In this document: one piece after another, positions 11,979 through 23,828 of the stretch
Numbering within the stretch: position 1 is the first letter of the stretch
Layout: the number at the start of each line of letters is the position of its first letter
Source of the DNA: Clarkia xantiana subsp. parviflora
Taxonomy: Eukaryota; Streptophyta; Magnoliopsida; Myrtales; Onagraceae
DNA: 64,000 bases
Assembly: GCA_036873135.1 (NCBI GenBank)
Contig: JAPTYO010000003.1
Location: forward strand, 22,840,001-22,904,000
Reading direction: 5' to 3'
Program-made: the position numbers and the translations under genes
Notes under the pieces: generated by a model
Told to the model about the DNA's origin: nothing
Database searches by the model: none
What the model saw: only the letters and a program-made list of their open reading frames with translations

Positions 11979-12038
11979 TTTAATTTATGTTCGAAACCAT
12001 CTTTTAGTACACATAAAAGACCCTGCTTAAGCGGATCA

Positions 12039-12473
12039 TGTTAGCAAACGACTCAGTGGATCGACTTCTCAACTAGATACGGAAACCGATCCGCATATGA
12101 AGATAAGAACGCAACTGACAGATATCATATATGACTAAGTTCTAGGAGTTGGAGACTTTTGATGATATATATTCCTTTATCTCTAAAGATTGAATTAGAG
12201 ATTGAGATATGTACTCACATTGTATACATAAAACCAACCGTATGCATGCTTTAACAACAAAGAAAGTAAAAGTAGAAATCATCGTTATTCAAATTGTTTT
12301 ATAGTATCAGAGATAGTAGATTTGAATTTCTGCAACATTGAATTTAAACCATTTATTAAAAAGTCTCACGTAATAATTAATAATTGAAGTTGTCAGTTGC
12401 GTTCTTATCTTCATCTACGGATCGGACTTCCGTGTCTAGTTGAGGAGTCGGCCCACTAGGTTGTTCGCTAACA
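12039..12473. mobile_element. Foldback MITE-like inverted repeat
   Basis: Arms of about 85 bp at 12039-12125 and 12388-12473 pair closely; both contain AAGATAAGAACGCAACTGAC and TTAGC(A/G)AAC. The loop is AT-rich and without a gene. No target duplication was found. Confidence 0.65.
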
Positions 12474-12964
12474 AAACATATTTTTTTTTTCTAATTTAAC
12501 GGAAATTTTAATGAATATGCAATTTGCTCGGAATTTGGAAGTTTATACAGTCAATTTATAAAAACAAAGTTCTATATCAAATTTATATTAACCCTAATAA
12601 TAATACTAATAAAACTAATAATAATAACAGTAATGTTAGACATTTCGATTCTAAAGTTCCGAGTTGTTCCGACTCAGAAGGAATGAAAAAAAAAAAGCCC
12701 CAAAATTTGTCTATATTTAGAACCATGCCATTGTGTCACAATTCTTGACTTGTCGGAGCTTTATATCGGACTGTGTATCACATCTCTAATAATAATACTA
12801 AAGAAAAAAGGAACAACGCACATTGTTGTTGGGTCGGATTTTGCAACTTTTGTTGGATCCTATGTCTCTCTCATCGGTGACTGGGACACTTGAGAATCTC
12901 TCACCTTATCCACTTTTCACCAAATTATGTCTGCACGAAGAATTACATACAAATATAGGCCATA

Positions 12965-13502
12965 AAAAAACTATTTACAAAAGTAGGTCTACCGGGTTGG
13001 CCCGACCCGTCATAATGAATATTTTATTTTCTTAATAGTAAAGTTGTAAAAGTAATATAAAACTAGTAGTTTTGTAATTTTTTTTTGCTAAGACGTGGTG
13101 ATCCCTAGATGGCAAATGTGTTGACCATGTCCAATAGTTTTTTAGAAAAAAAATATTATGAGATTTTTGGTCTTGAACTTCAACTGTCGTATTTTGACGT
13201 GCGAATTGTGTTTTTCAATCGAAAACGTTGTTAGATCAAAACTCACGGCTCTGCCGTGAAATGCGCTGCTTTTCGGCCAAATTACATCGTTTAGTGAGTT
13301 AAAATTGCATTTTAATGTTTTTTTTTTTTTTTTTTTTTGTAATTTACCCTCCAGAACTCACTATGTCCAATAGATTTTAAAAAAGAAATTACAAAATTAA
13401 TAATTTTAAATTATTTTTACAACATACTATTCAAAAAAAAAAAAAAATTATGCTGGGTTGGCCCAACCTAGTAAGACCTACTTTTGTAAATATTTTTTTT
13501 GG
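12965..13502. mobile_element. Foldback MITE-like inverted repeat
   Basis: Outer arms at about 12969-13018 and 13446-13500 pair through TATTTACAAAAGTAGGTCTT and GGGTTGGCCC. The centre contains a long T-run at 13319-13338 and no coding sequence. It lies just upstream of the first RhoGDI pseudogene. Ends and target duplication are uncertain. Confidence 0.6.
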
Positions 13503-13641
13503 CGTGTGTATTTGTATTAGGTTTTAGGGTTTGCTTTGGTGAAAAACTCTTGTTCCTGCCTATTTATTTATTTTTGTGCACTGCTCTGCCTCTATCATTC
13601 TACTTCGCCGCAGCCTTTTGCTGCATTCCTTACCTCTGTTA

Positions 13642-15283
13642 ATGTCTGTCGCTGAGGGAGCCGCTACTTCGAGTTCCAAAGCTATGGGATTTGCCAATAA
13701 CAAGGAATCAGGAGAGAACTGTGGGGTAAAGACAACCCAAAATGTTATCAGTGCCGGAGAAGACTCTGAGGACGTCGTACATTGCAGTTAGGGCCTCGAT
13801 CCCCCCTGAAACAACATCTCGAGAAAGATAAGGTTTGTTGTCGGATTTTACTTGAATTTTTGCGATTGCGTTGCCCAGTTCAATTTTTTTCTGATTATTT
13901 TTGTTTAGGAAGATGAGAGCCTGAGGAGGGGGAAGGAGAAGCTCCTTGGAAGTGTAGATTTTGACGATATTGGAGGTATGCAAAGTTTTAGGGTTCTTTA
14001 ACTGCCTTCACTTATGCTGAAATGTATGGTTATTCTATTAGTATTAGGATACTTCTCCCTGATTATTGCATAAAACTAATCATTAGTTTGAACTATGATC
14101 TTGTTTGTCTGATTCCAAGTAAATTATTTTGCTTGAGGGTGATAATTATGGATTTTTTTTATTGAAGTTCAAATTTTTAAGAATAATAATTGTCCAAGTG
14201 TACCCTGTATTCGTAAGCTACATTGCTTATAAGTTAATGTTAAGTTTGAATTCAACAACTTATGATTAATCCAGAAATCATTTCGATTCCATTAGAAATG
14301 AGGATTAGAGCACTTGCAATGTAGCAATTTTGGTGGCATTTTATGCGACGTGGCTAAAGAGAGTAGGAAAATTTAGTTTCTCTCATTTTAAACCCGGCAT
14401 TTCAGTTGGCCATGGCATGTTAAGAGACCAACAAATTTTCTTTTGCCTGTTTCAAAAGTAAGAGAGAAATGATATAATGTTTAAAGTAAGTTGGAATTGG
14501 AATAGAAAAGAAGCTTACCATTCGAGTATTAACGGTCAATTTCAACTTATTTCCTATTTGAGTCGGTCTGATAAGTTGACGCTTACGTTTACGTGATTTT
14601 AACATGAAATGGAAATTGGACACGTGCATTGCAAGTGCTTCTAGGGTTTATGCTCTTCTTTTTTTCTCATCATTCAATAAATGAGCAATAATATTTATTA
14701 CTCAATCCAAAATCTTCATCTAAAATTCTAAATGCAAAATGTGTACTCTTCTTGATATCATCATCTTTTATCTGTACACTTTCTGAAACAGATTTGCTAT
14801 ACTGAGGCCTTAACTTGAAGTTATATTTTGACATATCAGTGTTCGTGTTTTTTTCTCTCTTTATCTGTAGAATTCCTTGAGCTTGAAGTGAAGTTCCTTA
14901 GCATGTCAACTGTTTCTCCCGGTAGACCCGATGTCATCCTCCCAGTCCCTAACAGTGGCAACCCTAATGGCCTCTGGTTTACCTTGAAAGAAGGCAGCCC
15001 CTACAGTTTGAAGTTTTCCTTCCAAGTCAGCAACAACCTGGTATCTGGTCTCATGTATACAAACACTGTCTGGAAAACTGGCATCAAAGGTAAAAAAATT
15101 ATTTTTAAAAAACAACATTCAAGGGAAAATTTCCTGAAGAAACAAAAAATGTTTTTTTTTTTCACTATCCAGGAGATGCTTGGGAACTTTAGACCTTATG
15201 CAGAGCCCAACACACATGTAATGCATGAAGTTACAAAGCCTCCAGCCATTTTGGCACGGGATCTTGTTTTGCAAAAATTATAG
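13642..15283 (+). pseudogene. Rho GDP-dissociation inhibitor pseudogene, copy A
   Basis: RhoGDI extracts Rho/ROP GTPases from membranes and keeps them inactive in the cytosol. Four exon-like blocks with splice sites are seen: 13642-13832, 13909-13975, 14871-15089 and 15173-15283. Block 1 carries MGFANNKESGE. Block 2 carries KEKLLGSVDFDDIG. Block 3 holds the RhoGDI fold signature: PGRPDVILPVPNSG, GLWFTLKEGS and YTNTVWKTGIK. Block 4 starts EMLGNFRPYAEPNTHVM. It is broken: block 1 needs a frameshift just before QLGPRSPLKQHLEKDK, and block 4 runs out of homology and stops exactly where a large palindrome begins, so the last exon is absent. Blocks 2 and 3 look nearly intact, so decay is recent or the copy is partly expressed. 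Confidence 0.85.
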
Positions 15284-16078
15284 AGAAGAAAAATAAAATG
15301 TAAAATATATAACTTTATCATAATATAATAAAATATATTTTTCTAAATTTATTTATATTCTAATAAATAGAACTTACATTAATGAGTTGTTTCACCAACT
15401 AGAGAAGCCCTAATCCTTTCTACGGTTGAACCGCTCAAACTATTAACTGTCGTGATCGAGCCGAGAAAAAGCTTAGCAGTTGGGACCGAATCGACTAGAA
15501 TTTGGAACGCCACGGTCAGAAGCGATCCAGTGGGTCCCAGTTCGGTCCCATAAGGGGCCAATCCATCAGGCAGTATTGCAAACCTGAAGGAAGTAGGGCC
15601 ACGTAGTTCGGGTCCCTAGCAGTTAGCACCGAATTCATCGCGATCATGTCAACTGGGGCATAAATCACGAGCCAGCCGGTCGAACTGAATCACGTGATTT
15701 ATACCCCATTTGACATGGTCGCGAATAATTCGGTGTTAACTGGTGGGGAACCAAACTACATGGCTCTACTTCCTTCGGGTTTTGCAATACTGCCTGATGA
15801 ATTGGCCCCTCATTGGACCGAATTGGGTCCCACTGGATCGCTTCTGACCGTGGCGTTCTAGATTTTGGTCGATTCGGTCCCAACTCCTAAGCTTTCTCTC
15901 GGCTCGGTCGCGACTGTTAATAGCTTAATCGGTTCCACCGTGGAAATGATTAGGGTCTCTCTAGTTGGTGAAACCCCTAATTAATGAAAGTACTGTTTAT
16001 TAGAAATAAATATATTAGAAAAATATATTTTATTCTGATAGAGTTATATCTTTTACATTTTGTTTTTCTTCTCTATAC
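15282..16078. mobile_element. ~800-bp palindrome (foldback element) between the RhoGDI copies
   Basis: Two arms of about 390 bp pair from AGAGAAGAAAAATAAAATGT (15282) to ACATTTTGTTTTTCTTCTCT near 16076. They continue through TTCACCAACTAGAGA, GGACCGAA and ATCACG to a centre near 15685. Small mismatches and indels are spread along the arms. The open frames inside it (15379-15561 and 15665-15883, both minus) are mirror shadows of the arms. The element begins at the broken end of RhoGDI copy A and ends about 20 bp before the start codon of copy B. No coding sequence and no clear target duplication was found. Confidence 0.8.
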
Positions 16079-16097
16079 GTGTTCCTTACCTCTGTTA

Positions 16098-17634
16098 ATG
16101 TCCGTCGCTGAGGAGCCGCTACTTCGAGTTCCAAAGCCATCAAGGAAGCATGAGAGAACGGTGGTGTTTTTGAGACAAAGACGACCCGAATTGTTATCAG
16201 TGCCGGAGAGGACGAAGAAGATTTAGATCGTACATTGCAGTTAGGGTCTCGATTCTCCCTGAAACGACATCTCGAGAGAGATAAGGTATTTATTGTCGGA
16301 TTTTACTTGAATTTTGCATTGCCCGATTTGATTTTTATTCTTATTTTTGTTTAGGAAGATGAGAGCCTGAGGAGGTGGAAGGAGAAGCTCCTTGGAAGTG
16401 TAGATTTTGACGATATTGGAGGTAAGCAAAGTTTTAGGGATCTTAAACTGCCTTCACCAATGCTGAAATGTATAAGTATTGTATTAGGATTCTACTCCCT
16501 GATTATTGCAGAAAATTCATCATTAGTATGAACTAAGATCGTTTTTGTCTAATTCCAAGTAATTTATTGCGACCCTAAGTTGCTTGAGGGTGATAATTAT
16601 GGATGTTTTTATACTAAAGTTCAAAATTTTAATAATAATAATAATATTTGTCCAAGTGTACCTTGTATTCATAGACTCCATTGCTTATAAGTTAATGTTA
16701 AGTTTGAATTCGAAAACTTCTGATTAGTCCACAGATCATTTCGTTTCCATTAGAAATGAGGATTTTTTTTTTGGGTAAACAGAAATGAGGATTAGAGCAC
16801 TTGCAATGTAGCTTCAAGAAGCTTACCATATTTGAGTATTAATGGTCAATTTCAACATATTTCCTATTTGAGTCCCTCTAACTAGTTGACGCTTACGTTT
16901 ACGTGATTTTAACATGAAATGGAATTATGACACGTGCATTGCAAGTGCTTCTAGGGTTTTATGCTATCTTATTTTTTCTCATTATTCAATAATTGTGTAC
17001 TCTCTTGGACAAAAAAATGTGTACTCTTCTTGATATCATCATCCTTTATCTGTACACTTTATGAAACAGATTTGCTATACTGAGGCCTTAACTTGAAGTT
17101 ATAATTTGACATATCAAAGTTCATATTTTTTTCTGTTTGTAGAATTTTTTGAACCTGAAGTGAAGTTCCTTAGCCTGTCAATCGTTTTCCTTCCAAGTCA
17201 GCAACAACCTGGTATCTGGTCTAAAGTATACAAACACTGCCTGGAAAACTGGCATCAAAGGTAAATTTTTTTTTTTTTAAAAAAAACAACATTCAAGCAA
17301 AAATTTCCTGAAGGAAAAAAAATGCCTTTTTTTTACTAGTGGATAGCATGTAGGAGATGCTTGGGACCTTCAGTCCTCAGGCTGGGCCATACACACATGT
17401 AATGCATCAAGAGAGAACGTCTTCAGGCATTTTGGCAAGGGGATCTTATTCTACAAGATCTAAAGTAAGCAAGCTCTCTTTTCTACTGGTTGGTAATTAT
17501 TATGCCTTCTTTTTAATCTTCCTAAGAATCTGTTGTTGCTGTTATGTTTCAGTTTGTTGATGATGAAAGAAGTGTCACTTGGAGATCGGATACACACATT
17601 CGACATCCAGAAAGAATGGAGGGATCTGTTATAA
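16098..17634 (+). pseudogene. Rho GDP-dissociation inhibitor pseudogene, copy B
   Basis: A second copy of the same gene with five exon-like blocks: 16098-16285, 16355-16421, 17143-17260, 17354-17464 and 17553-17634. Block 1 loses one base after MSVAEE relative to copy A, but its end (QLGSRFSLKRHLERDK) is in frame. Block 3 lacks ~104 bp that encodes the PGRPDVILP...LKEGS segment, removed between two GTTTT tracts, which breaks the frame and the core fold. Block 4 (EMLGTFSPQAGPYTHVM) is intact. Block 5 keeps FVDD and a frameshifted DIQKEW end typical of RhoGDI. Copy B retains the last exon that copy A lost; copy A retains the core that copy B lost. Neither is functional as read. Confidence 0.85.
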
Positions 17635-18389
17635 TGAGTCTGGGTTTTTTCTGGAAAAGTTTTCTCCTGAGTTGAATATACTAGAGTGTAAAGTAAATTC
17701 TTGATACATTAGATTGTTTGGAAAATATGATGCTATTTGTTTCCCTGGTTGTAGAATACATTGTTTCTGCTGTTCTGGGTTGGTAAATTTACAATCTTTT
17801 GAATTGCAAATTTCTGAGAGTTCAACTACCAAATTACAAATTCCTATAATGTTCAACGAGCTATTTGCACAGAAACAATCTAAAAACAGATTCATTTTTA
17901 TATCAAGAAAAAAAGTTAATTAATCCTAAAGATAAATATATAGTTTCTGATTTGTTAGTCCAGTAGACCAACAAATAATCGGTCTAATCCCAACTTTTCT
18001 ATTCATTGTTCTTGATAGTCTGTCTTATCACTGCAGCACCAACTTTTCCATTCATTGCTCTTGATACTCAAACACTGCAGCACCAAATGAAGCAAGATAC
18101 TGAAATATAGTTTACTATCAATAACGCGTAATTTCCTTAATCAGAAAAACGGACGAGTCAATGTTACACGGTAATGAACCCCGTTAATAGACCGACCGGG
18201 TTCATGATATACAACCGTATGCGGGTTGAGGCATACCAAAAATACACTTTGATTGACCATTTTGCCCATCTACAACAGAGAAAACACCATACACTCATCA
18301 ATGCCTGTCATTTCCTCTTTGCTGTGGGCTATATATATAGGAATTACAGTACAGTAGAGATTTCTCATCAACAGCTTCATGAGATGATG
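17635..18389. other. Intergenic, between RhoGDI copy B and the TBC gene 3' end
   Basis: AT-rich sequence without a supported gene. A short direct repeat (CCAACTTTT(C/T)(T/C)ATTCATTG(T/C)TCTTGAT) occurs at about 17992 and 18041. The part nearest 18389 should contain the 3' UTR of the minus-strand TBC gene. Confidence 0.5.
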
Positions 18390-20819
18390 TCATTCCTGGG
18401 TTCCCATTTGAAAGGAATTTAGTCTTCTCAGTCTCTGATCGAGCTCAGCCAATACTGCAGGCTCCTGCTTCTTTCTTTGCTTCGATAAGGTGTTTGTCGT
18501 CATGGATCCAATCTTCTCAAACGCAACCTAAAGTTTATTTAATGACGCAGTTAATGTCAAGGTATTAAAAAAACCATGACAGAGATTTGTTGAAGAAAGA
18601 TGATCTTACTGTCAGTAGTTCATCTGGATCAAAGAGGTGATGTGTTGTTCTTTGAAGAATATTGATTACATCACCTACGTGGTGGGTCATAAGTATTTCG
18701 TCCTCCTTCATCTGTAAGAACCATGAAAATTAGACAAACTTGCCAAATTGGTCCCAAAGTTGGCATTTATCATGAATTTCAAATGGAAAATGCACAAAAA
18801 GAAACCATGAATCCACATCTGTTTACATATTAGCAAGTATGGATATAAAACTAAAAATTGGTTGGTAAAGGGAGTTTTTTTTATTTTTTATTTTTAAATA
18901 TATTTTTTTTTCTGATTTGGAAGGTAATTAGTAGTTTTCCTTTTTTGGTTTTGTGGTTTAGGGTTTGTAGACTTGTAGTTGGAAAAGGTAATGGATACCT
19001 TGAAGATGGCAAGAGCCACATGGAACAGAACCTTGGCTCCTTCATAGAAAAGAACATCCCACACCCTCAAAGTTGTCTGAAACAAGACAAATTTTGTCAA
19101 TTTAAGAAAACATGACAAACTACAATACAAAAGTACAAATATTAATTATTTTGCTTCACTAACCTCTGAAGGCAAGCTTTTCGAAAAGACGCAGAGGAAC
19201 CATTCAGTGGCGACAAGGGTGACATCAAATTCGATTTCATCCAAATGGGCTGCTAATCTGCATATTTCTTGACTTATGTATCGAACAACACCAAGAGAAA
19301 TAATGGGTAGCAGAGCTTTTGAGGAAAAAAAATTACCTTGGGCATTTCTTGGCAAGCAAGTCTTTAAACACTCTTTGTTCAACATGACACCCAGATAAAT
19401 TAGTGTTGTAGCAGTCACTAACCAAGACATTCTCCAACAAGACAGCTAGCATCCAAAAAGCGTCTTCTTCGGTTTTCATTACGAGTAATAGCAAAGCGGC
19501 TACATAGTTTAATCCCTGCCAAGAATGAATTTTTATCAATATATATGATTTCGTGGTATTGAATTTTTCTTAAGGGTTCAAGAAAGATGGAATTACGATT
19601 ATGACTTATGAGACAATGTTGTGAAGATACCTGACAATAACCAACATCAGAGTCACGGAAAGAGTAGGCAACAAGAACACGTCTAAGAGCAGCATGACCT
19701 TCTGGTGTGTCTAGCCATGGATGACCTGGAAATGTTCGTGGAAGATCCTGTGGATGGACAAAATGGACAAGAACAATAAGTTCATGAATGCAAGATCCAA
19801 TTAAGGCTAAAACAACCTGAGATGATGTCGGAGGTAAAATCAATCTGTTAGACATACGAAATTAGGATTTTCCTGGATGATCAATACCCATATGTATCAT
19901 CAACTGAGAAGATCAAACCAAAAAACAAATCCATGCAATGATCAAGTGGCATGATTCTTTTTCATATGTTAATGGAAGTGGCACCACAGTTTATTCATGC
20001 AAATCAAAGCAAATATCATTCGTGTGGCCTTAATCCACAAAATAATCTCTTCAACACGAAATAATCTCAGTGAAGCATTATCCTATGATCTAAAAACAAG
20101 ATCTTGCTAAACACAAAAATTTAGCTAAACTGCAATGAACTCCATGATCTAAGAAACCCATTTCCTATATCAAAATAAAATTTGCATCTTTCATTTCTAT
20201 CTATTGGTCTCTTGAAAGTTAGACACAGAATCAAATATAAAGCTCATAAAACAAAATTTTCAGAATCCCAGAAATTTAAAACCATAGAAATCAAATCAAT
20301 TGACAATTATGAGTGATTTGATCATTTACTCACATGATCAATCTGCCTTGTGGCAGCGGTGACTTTGCCTTCAACAGCCTTGGTAAGGTCACTGTAGTAG
20401 CTCTCCGGTACAGTGGACTTCTTCTTAGCAGCCCCGGACATAGAGAACCACACCTTAGGCCTCAACACAGGAGGGATACCCTTCCTAATCAACTTCTTCA
20501 GCGTGATAGCATTAGCCAACACAGAGAGCTTTAATGACGACGATTTGAGAGCAATGCCATTGGAAACCTCGGGCTGCAGGTACCAATTCGCACCTTTACT
20601 CGCCTCGAGCGCCCACCAAACGCGACCGTGCTTCCTCACCTTCTCCCTCACCTCATTCAACACATTTACATCATCTACATTGCCTTCAACCGTGAAACCG
20701 TACAGGTCCTGGAACTTAACAGTGATGTTAGCCCTCCTGGAGTGGATGCTCGGCCTCAAGAACTGAAATTGGGACTGCAATTCTAGGGTTAGGTCCCTCT
20801 TGCTCCTTGTTCCGTGCAT
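18390..20819 (-). CDS. TBC-domain Rab GTPase-activating protein, 397 aa, seven exons
   Basis: TBC proteins stimulate GTP hydrolysis by Rab GTPases in membrane traffic. Minus-strand exons are 20334-20819, 19631-19747, 19337-19515, 19164-19257, 18999-19076, 18610-18711 and 18390-18527. All junctions are GT-AG and all phases agree, giving 397 codons plus TGA. Both catalytic fingers are present: the arginine-finger motif IxxDxxR (IDHDLPR, split by the first intron) at ~160-166, and the glutamine-finger YxQ (VGYCQ) at ~197-201. The TBC domain starts near [20 protein letters not shown] (~residue 109); VERVFKDLL-like and [12 protein letters not shown] stretches are typical of its C-terminal half. 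The N-terminal ~100 residues are poorly defined. The start ATG at 20817-20819 opens the longest frame. The protein looks functional; its Rab target cannot be told. Confidence 0.93.
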
Positions 20820-23560
20820 TTTCTAGGGTTTGCAGATCGAGCAAGATCTCGGGGAGATGAAAGGCAGAAATTTGATCAGCAAAGGTTCGATTTTGATCAA
20901 GAAATTTGTCAATGGAGGCACACCCACATGGCAGGGAGCTTCAAAGGTGCGAATTTGATCAAGAAATGGTGAATCTTGAATTGGCAACTCCAGATTTTAA
21001 TGGAGGGAGAGCCTCAGAGATGATGAAACAGGGCGGAATATAAAAATCCAATTTTGAGGGGAAATGAGAAATAATAATAAATAAACAACTGAAATGATAA
21101 TCAATTAAGTAGGGAAATGAAAGAGGAGATTGGTGATTAATTAAGAAAGGAAGGACAGCAAAGTATGTGGGTTGGTCTGGGTTGGTGTTTCAAGAACTTG
21201 AAATTGTTGAGGAAAGGAGGAACAGAAACAACTGATAGATAGAAGGAAGCTTAATACGTGGAGGTTTCGGACAAGGATCCAACATAAGTCCTATATTTTT
21301 GGGAACCAGAAATAGCACACTGAAGAAACGGAATGGAGAATGAATTGCTGGTTCCAGGAAGGAGAAGGATGGATTATCACTGTCTTATTTACCTGCAACT
21401 TTAATAATTCTGTAAAACGTTGCAGTTAACAGTGTAATATAAAGCTAATGAGATATTTATTATTGATAAGATAGACGTTAATGGTTTTTGGATTATAGAG
21501 GGGATAGGTATAAACTGGGACCCAACCCCCAAAAGAGTGAAAATGATGTTACGCATACGCACAAATAGGGGTACGGTATTATTGGAGCTTACGTAAATAA
21601 CCATTCATATATAAGTATATAACTCTACTTTTATATGAAAATAATAATAATAATGATAATAATAATTCATAATTTAAAGGACAGTAAAAAAAATTATAAC
21701 TATATATATTATTACTATTTTTAAGAGTAAAATAAAATTAAAAAAAAAAAACAATTTTTTTAAGATAGTAATGTTGAAGTTGATGTACCACCATTATTAA
21801 TTTTGATATATTGTAAACGTTAAATTCTTCACTTACGCTGCTTTTTCATCTTTTAACTTAATCTAGCATAATAAAAAAAAATTATAAGTCTTTAGATAGG
21901 TTATTCAAAAGGTCTATATTTTTTTACATAAAAATACCATATATAAATGAGAGGTAATAGAAAAAGTTCTTGTTATTTGATATAAAAATTTCGGTGGAGG
22001 TCAGAGAACTTCCGAATTTGATGAAATTCGATTTTTTTCCAAAATTTAAGGAGAAAAGATAAAAGTTCTGTTGTTGGAATTTTTATTTATTCCGATTTAG
22101 TGGTGGGTAAGAATTTGATTCAAAAGTTCACAATAATTAGAACACACTGTTACTGTGCCTTGTTTGTGACTTTTCAAAACTCTAACGTCAAACACATGTA
22201 TCAGAGCTCAAATTTGAGATAGAAAATTACAAACAATTGCCATTATGAAAGGAGTCGAACTGTATGTTACAACACCTCTATCGATATATGTATGTATCAT
22301 CACTTATATGTTATTTATAATGAATGAATGTAAATGAATCCATCACCGGAAGCGACGGTCTAATTGTTAAGAGTGTTAACTCTTATATAGTTTGGTTTTG
22401 AAGAGTTTGGTACTAAACTCTAAATCTTCGAGAAAAAGCTTAAAATATAGATGAGAGAATTTAAATATTATTATATAATGGAATGCGCAAAGTATAGTTC
22501 ACTACTAATCTATTTCTTTTATAAAAAAATTAGCCGGTCAGACACTTAAACTCCAACCATTTGGATAAACTCAGACGTCGTCCACGTACTATGTATTCTC
22601 GATCGAGCTACGAACGTGCACTTCACTTCTGTCTTGAGGAATGCATTGATATCCGATATTATTTAGGAATACAATAATATATATACAGATCTTGTCGCAG
22701 CAATGCTTGTTGATCACTACGAGACCCTTTTGAATTATTTTAACAAACTTTTGTCTTCGGAAAGCCTTATGCGAAGGAAAATCAGCTTTATACTAAATTT
22801 TGGTACATTCTCTTTGTATAATCTAAAGCTAACCAATAGAAATTCTTTCACATTATATAAGCTTATATATATACACCTTTTCATTTACAGTAAATAAATT
22901 ATTTTAAATAATAAAGACTAATCAAATTAATGATTAATATCAAATTTAATCTTTTCATAATATCTTAAGAATTATATAAATAAATAACTTACCGCGCAAC
23001 ATGCGTAGTATATTTAAAAAATTGCACATCTTCATGTAATATTTGTCTTATAATATTAGTTTTTACGCATAGATATATTACAGCATTGATCAATTATATA
23101 ATAAGCCGCACTACTTTTTTTTTTAATGACGACTCATGTGTTGTTCATTTTAGGAAGTAGAGTATATTGATACATTATATATCTTTATGTATAAAACAAA
23201 CTTTTATATGTATGTGTTTTCAATATTTAATCTTAATAAAAAAAATTTTGTAAACCGCATATTCATAAAAATCGAGTTCTACAAGATCTGTCATATTGTG
23301 TGATGTCACATGTCTAAATTCAATATGACAAGATCTTTATATTGCGTAGTGTCGTGTGCAATCGAGTCTTGCAAGTTCAATATATTACTTACACATAGCG
23401 ATAATATTAATTAAAATATCATATAATTAATCAAACTGAATATTTTGGAATATAATAAAAATTAGTGTAAGAACGATAATTTCCATTTTTTCATGAATTC
23501 GTTCGATAGTAATTCACATAAGTAAACTAACTTTTATGTTGAAACGCTTATTTACCGGAA
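20820..23560. other. Upstream region of the TBC gene and AT-rich intergenic DNA
   Basis: 20820 to about 21100 is the likely 5' UTR and promoter of the minus-strand TBC gene, including AAACCCTAG just upstream of the start. The rest is AT-rich with only short chance ORFs. Near 22991-23010 a weak GC hairpin (ACCGCGCAACATGCG) followed by TAGT resembles a decayed Helitron 3' end. Nothing else is supported. Confidence 0.5.
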
Positions 23561-23577
23561 TATCCATGATTCTTGTT

Positions 23578-23729
23578 TTTATATATATATATATATATAT
23601 ATCTCGCAATTTCGGGACGTGAGCGTTAAGGTTAAAGCCCTTCACAATGGGGTGTCTCCGGCGGGTTTCGACCTTGGGTCGCCCACGGGAACGCAACTTG
23701 CTTTACCAATTGGTCCAACCAACCTTGGG
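23578..23729 (-). mobile_element. tRNA-derived SINE (~150 bp) with 17-bp target duplication
   Basis: Read on the minus strand, the element starts near CCCAAGGTTGGTTGGACC. It shows a tRNA-like box A (AATTGGTAAAGC), a box B-like GGTCGAAACCC about 35 bp later, and ends in a short AT tail. The flanks are near-identical 17-bp direct repeats, TATCCATGATTCTTGTT (23561-23577) and TATCCATAATTCTTGTT (23730-23746), the mark of LINE-assisted integration. Plant SINEs of the Au type have a similar size and layout; the exact family is inferred. Confidence 0.8.
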
Positions 23730-23828
23730 TATCCATAATTCTTGTTGGTCCACCCTCGTAGCACTTTGTCTGGATTTCTGATCTTATATGTTTAGATTTC
23801 CCATCAATTGGTCATGCTATAAAATAAA

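Noticed and set aside
15379..15883. Two minus-strand ORFs (60 and 72 codons) sharing similar peptides
   Set aside because: They are the two arms of the 15282-16078 palindrome.
15282..16078. miRNA precursor in the palindrome
   Set aside because: The hairpin is far too long and evenly paired for a typical plant miRNA; siRNA production is the likelier outcome if transcribed.
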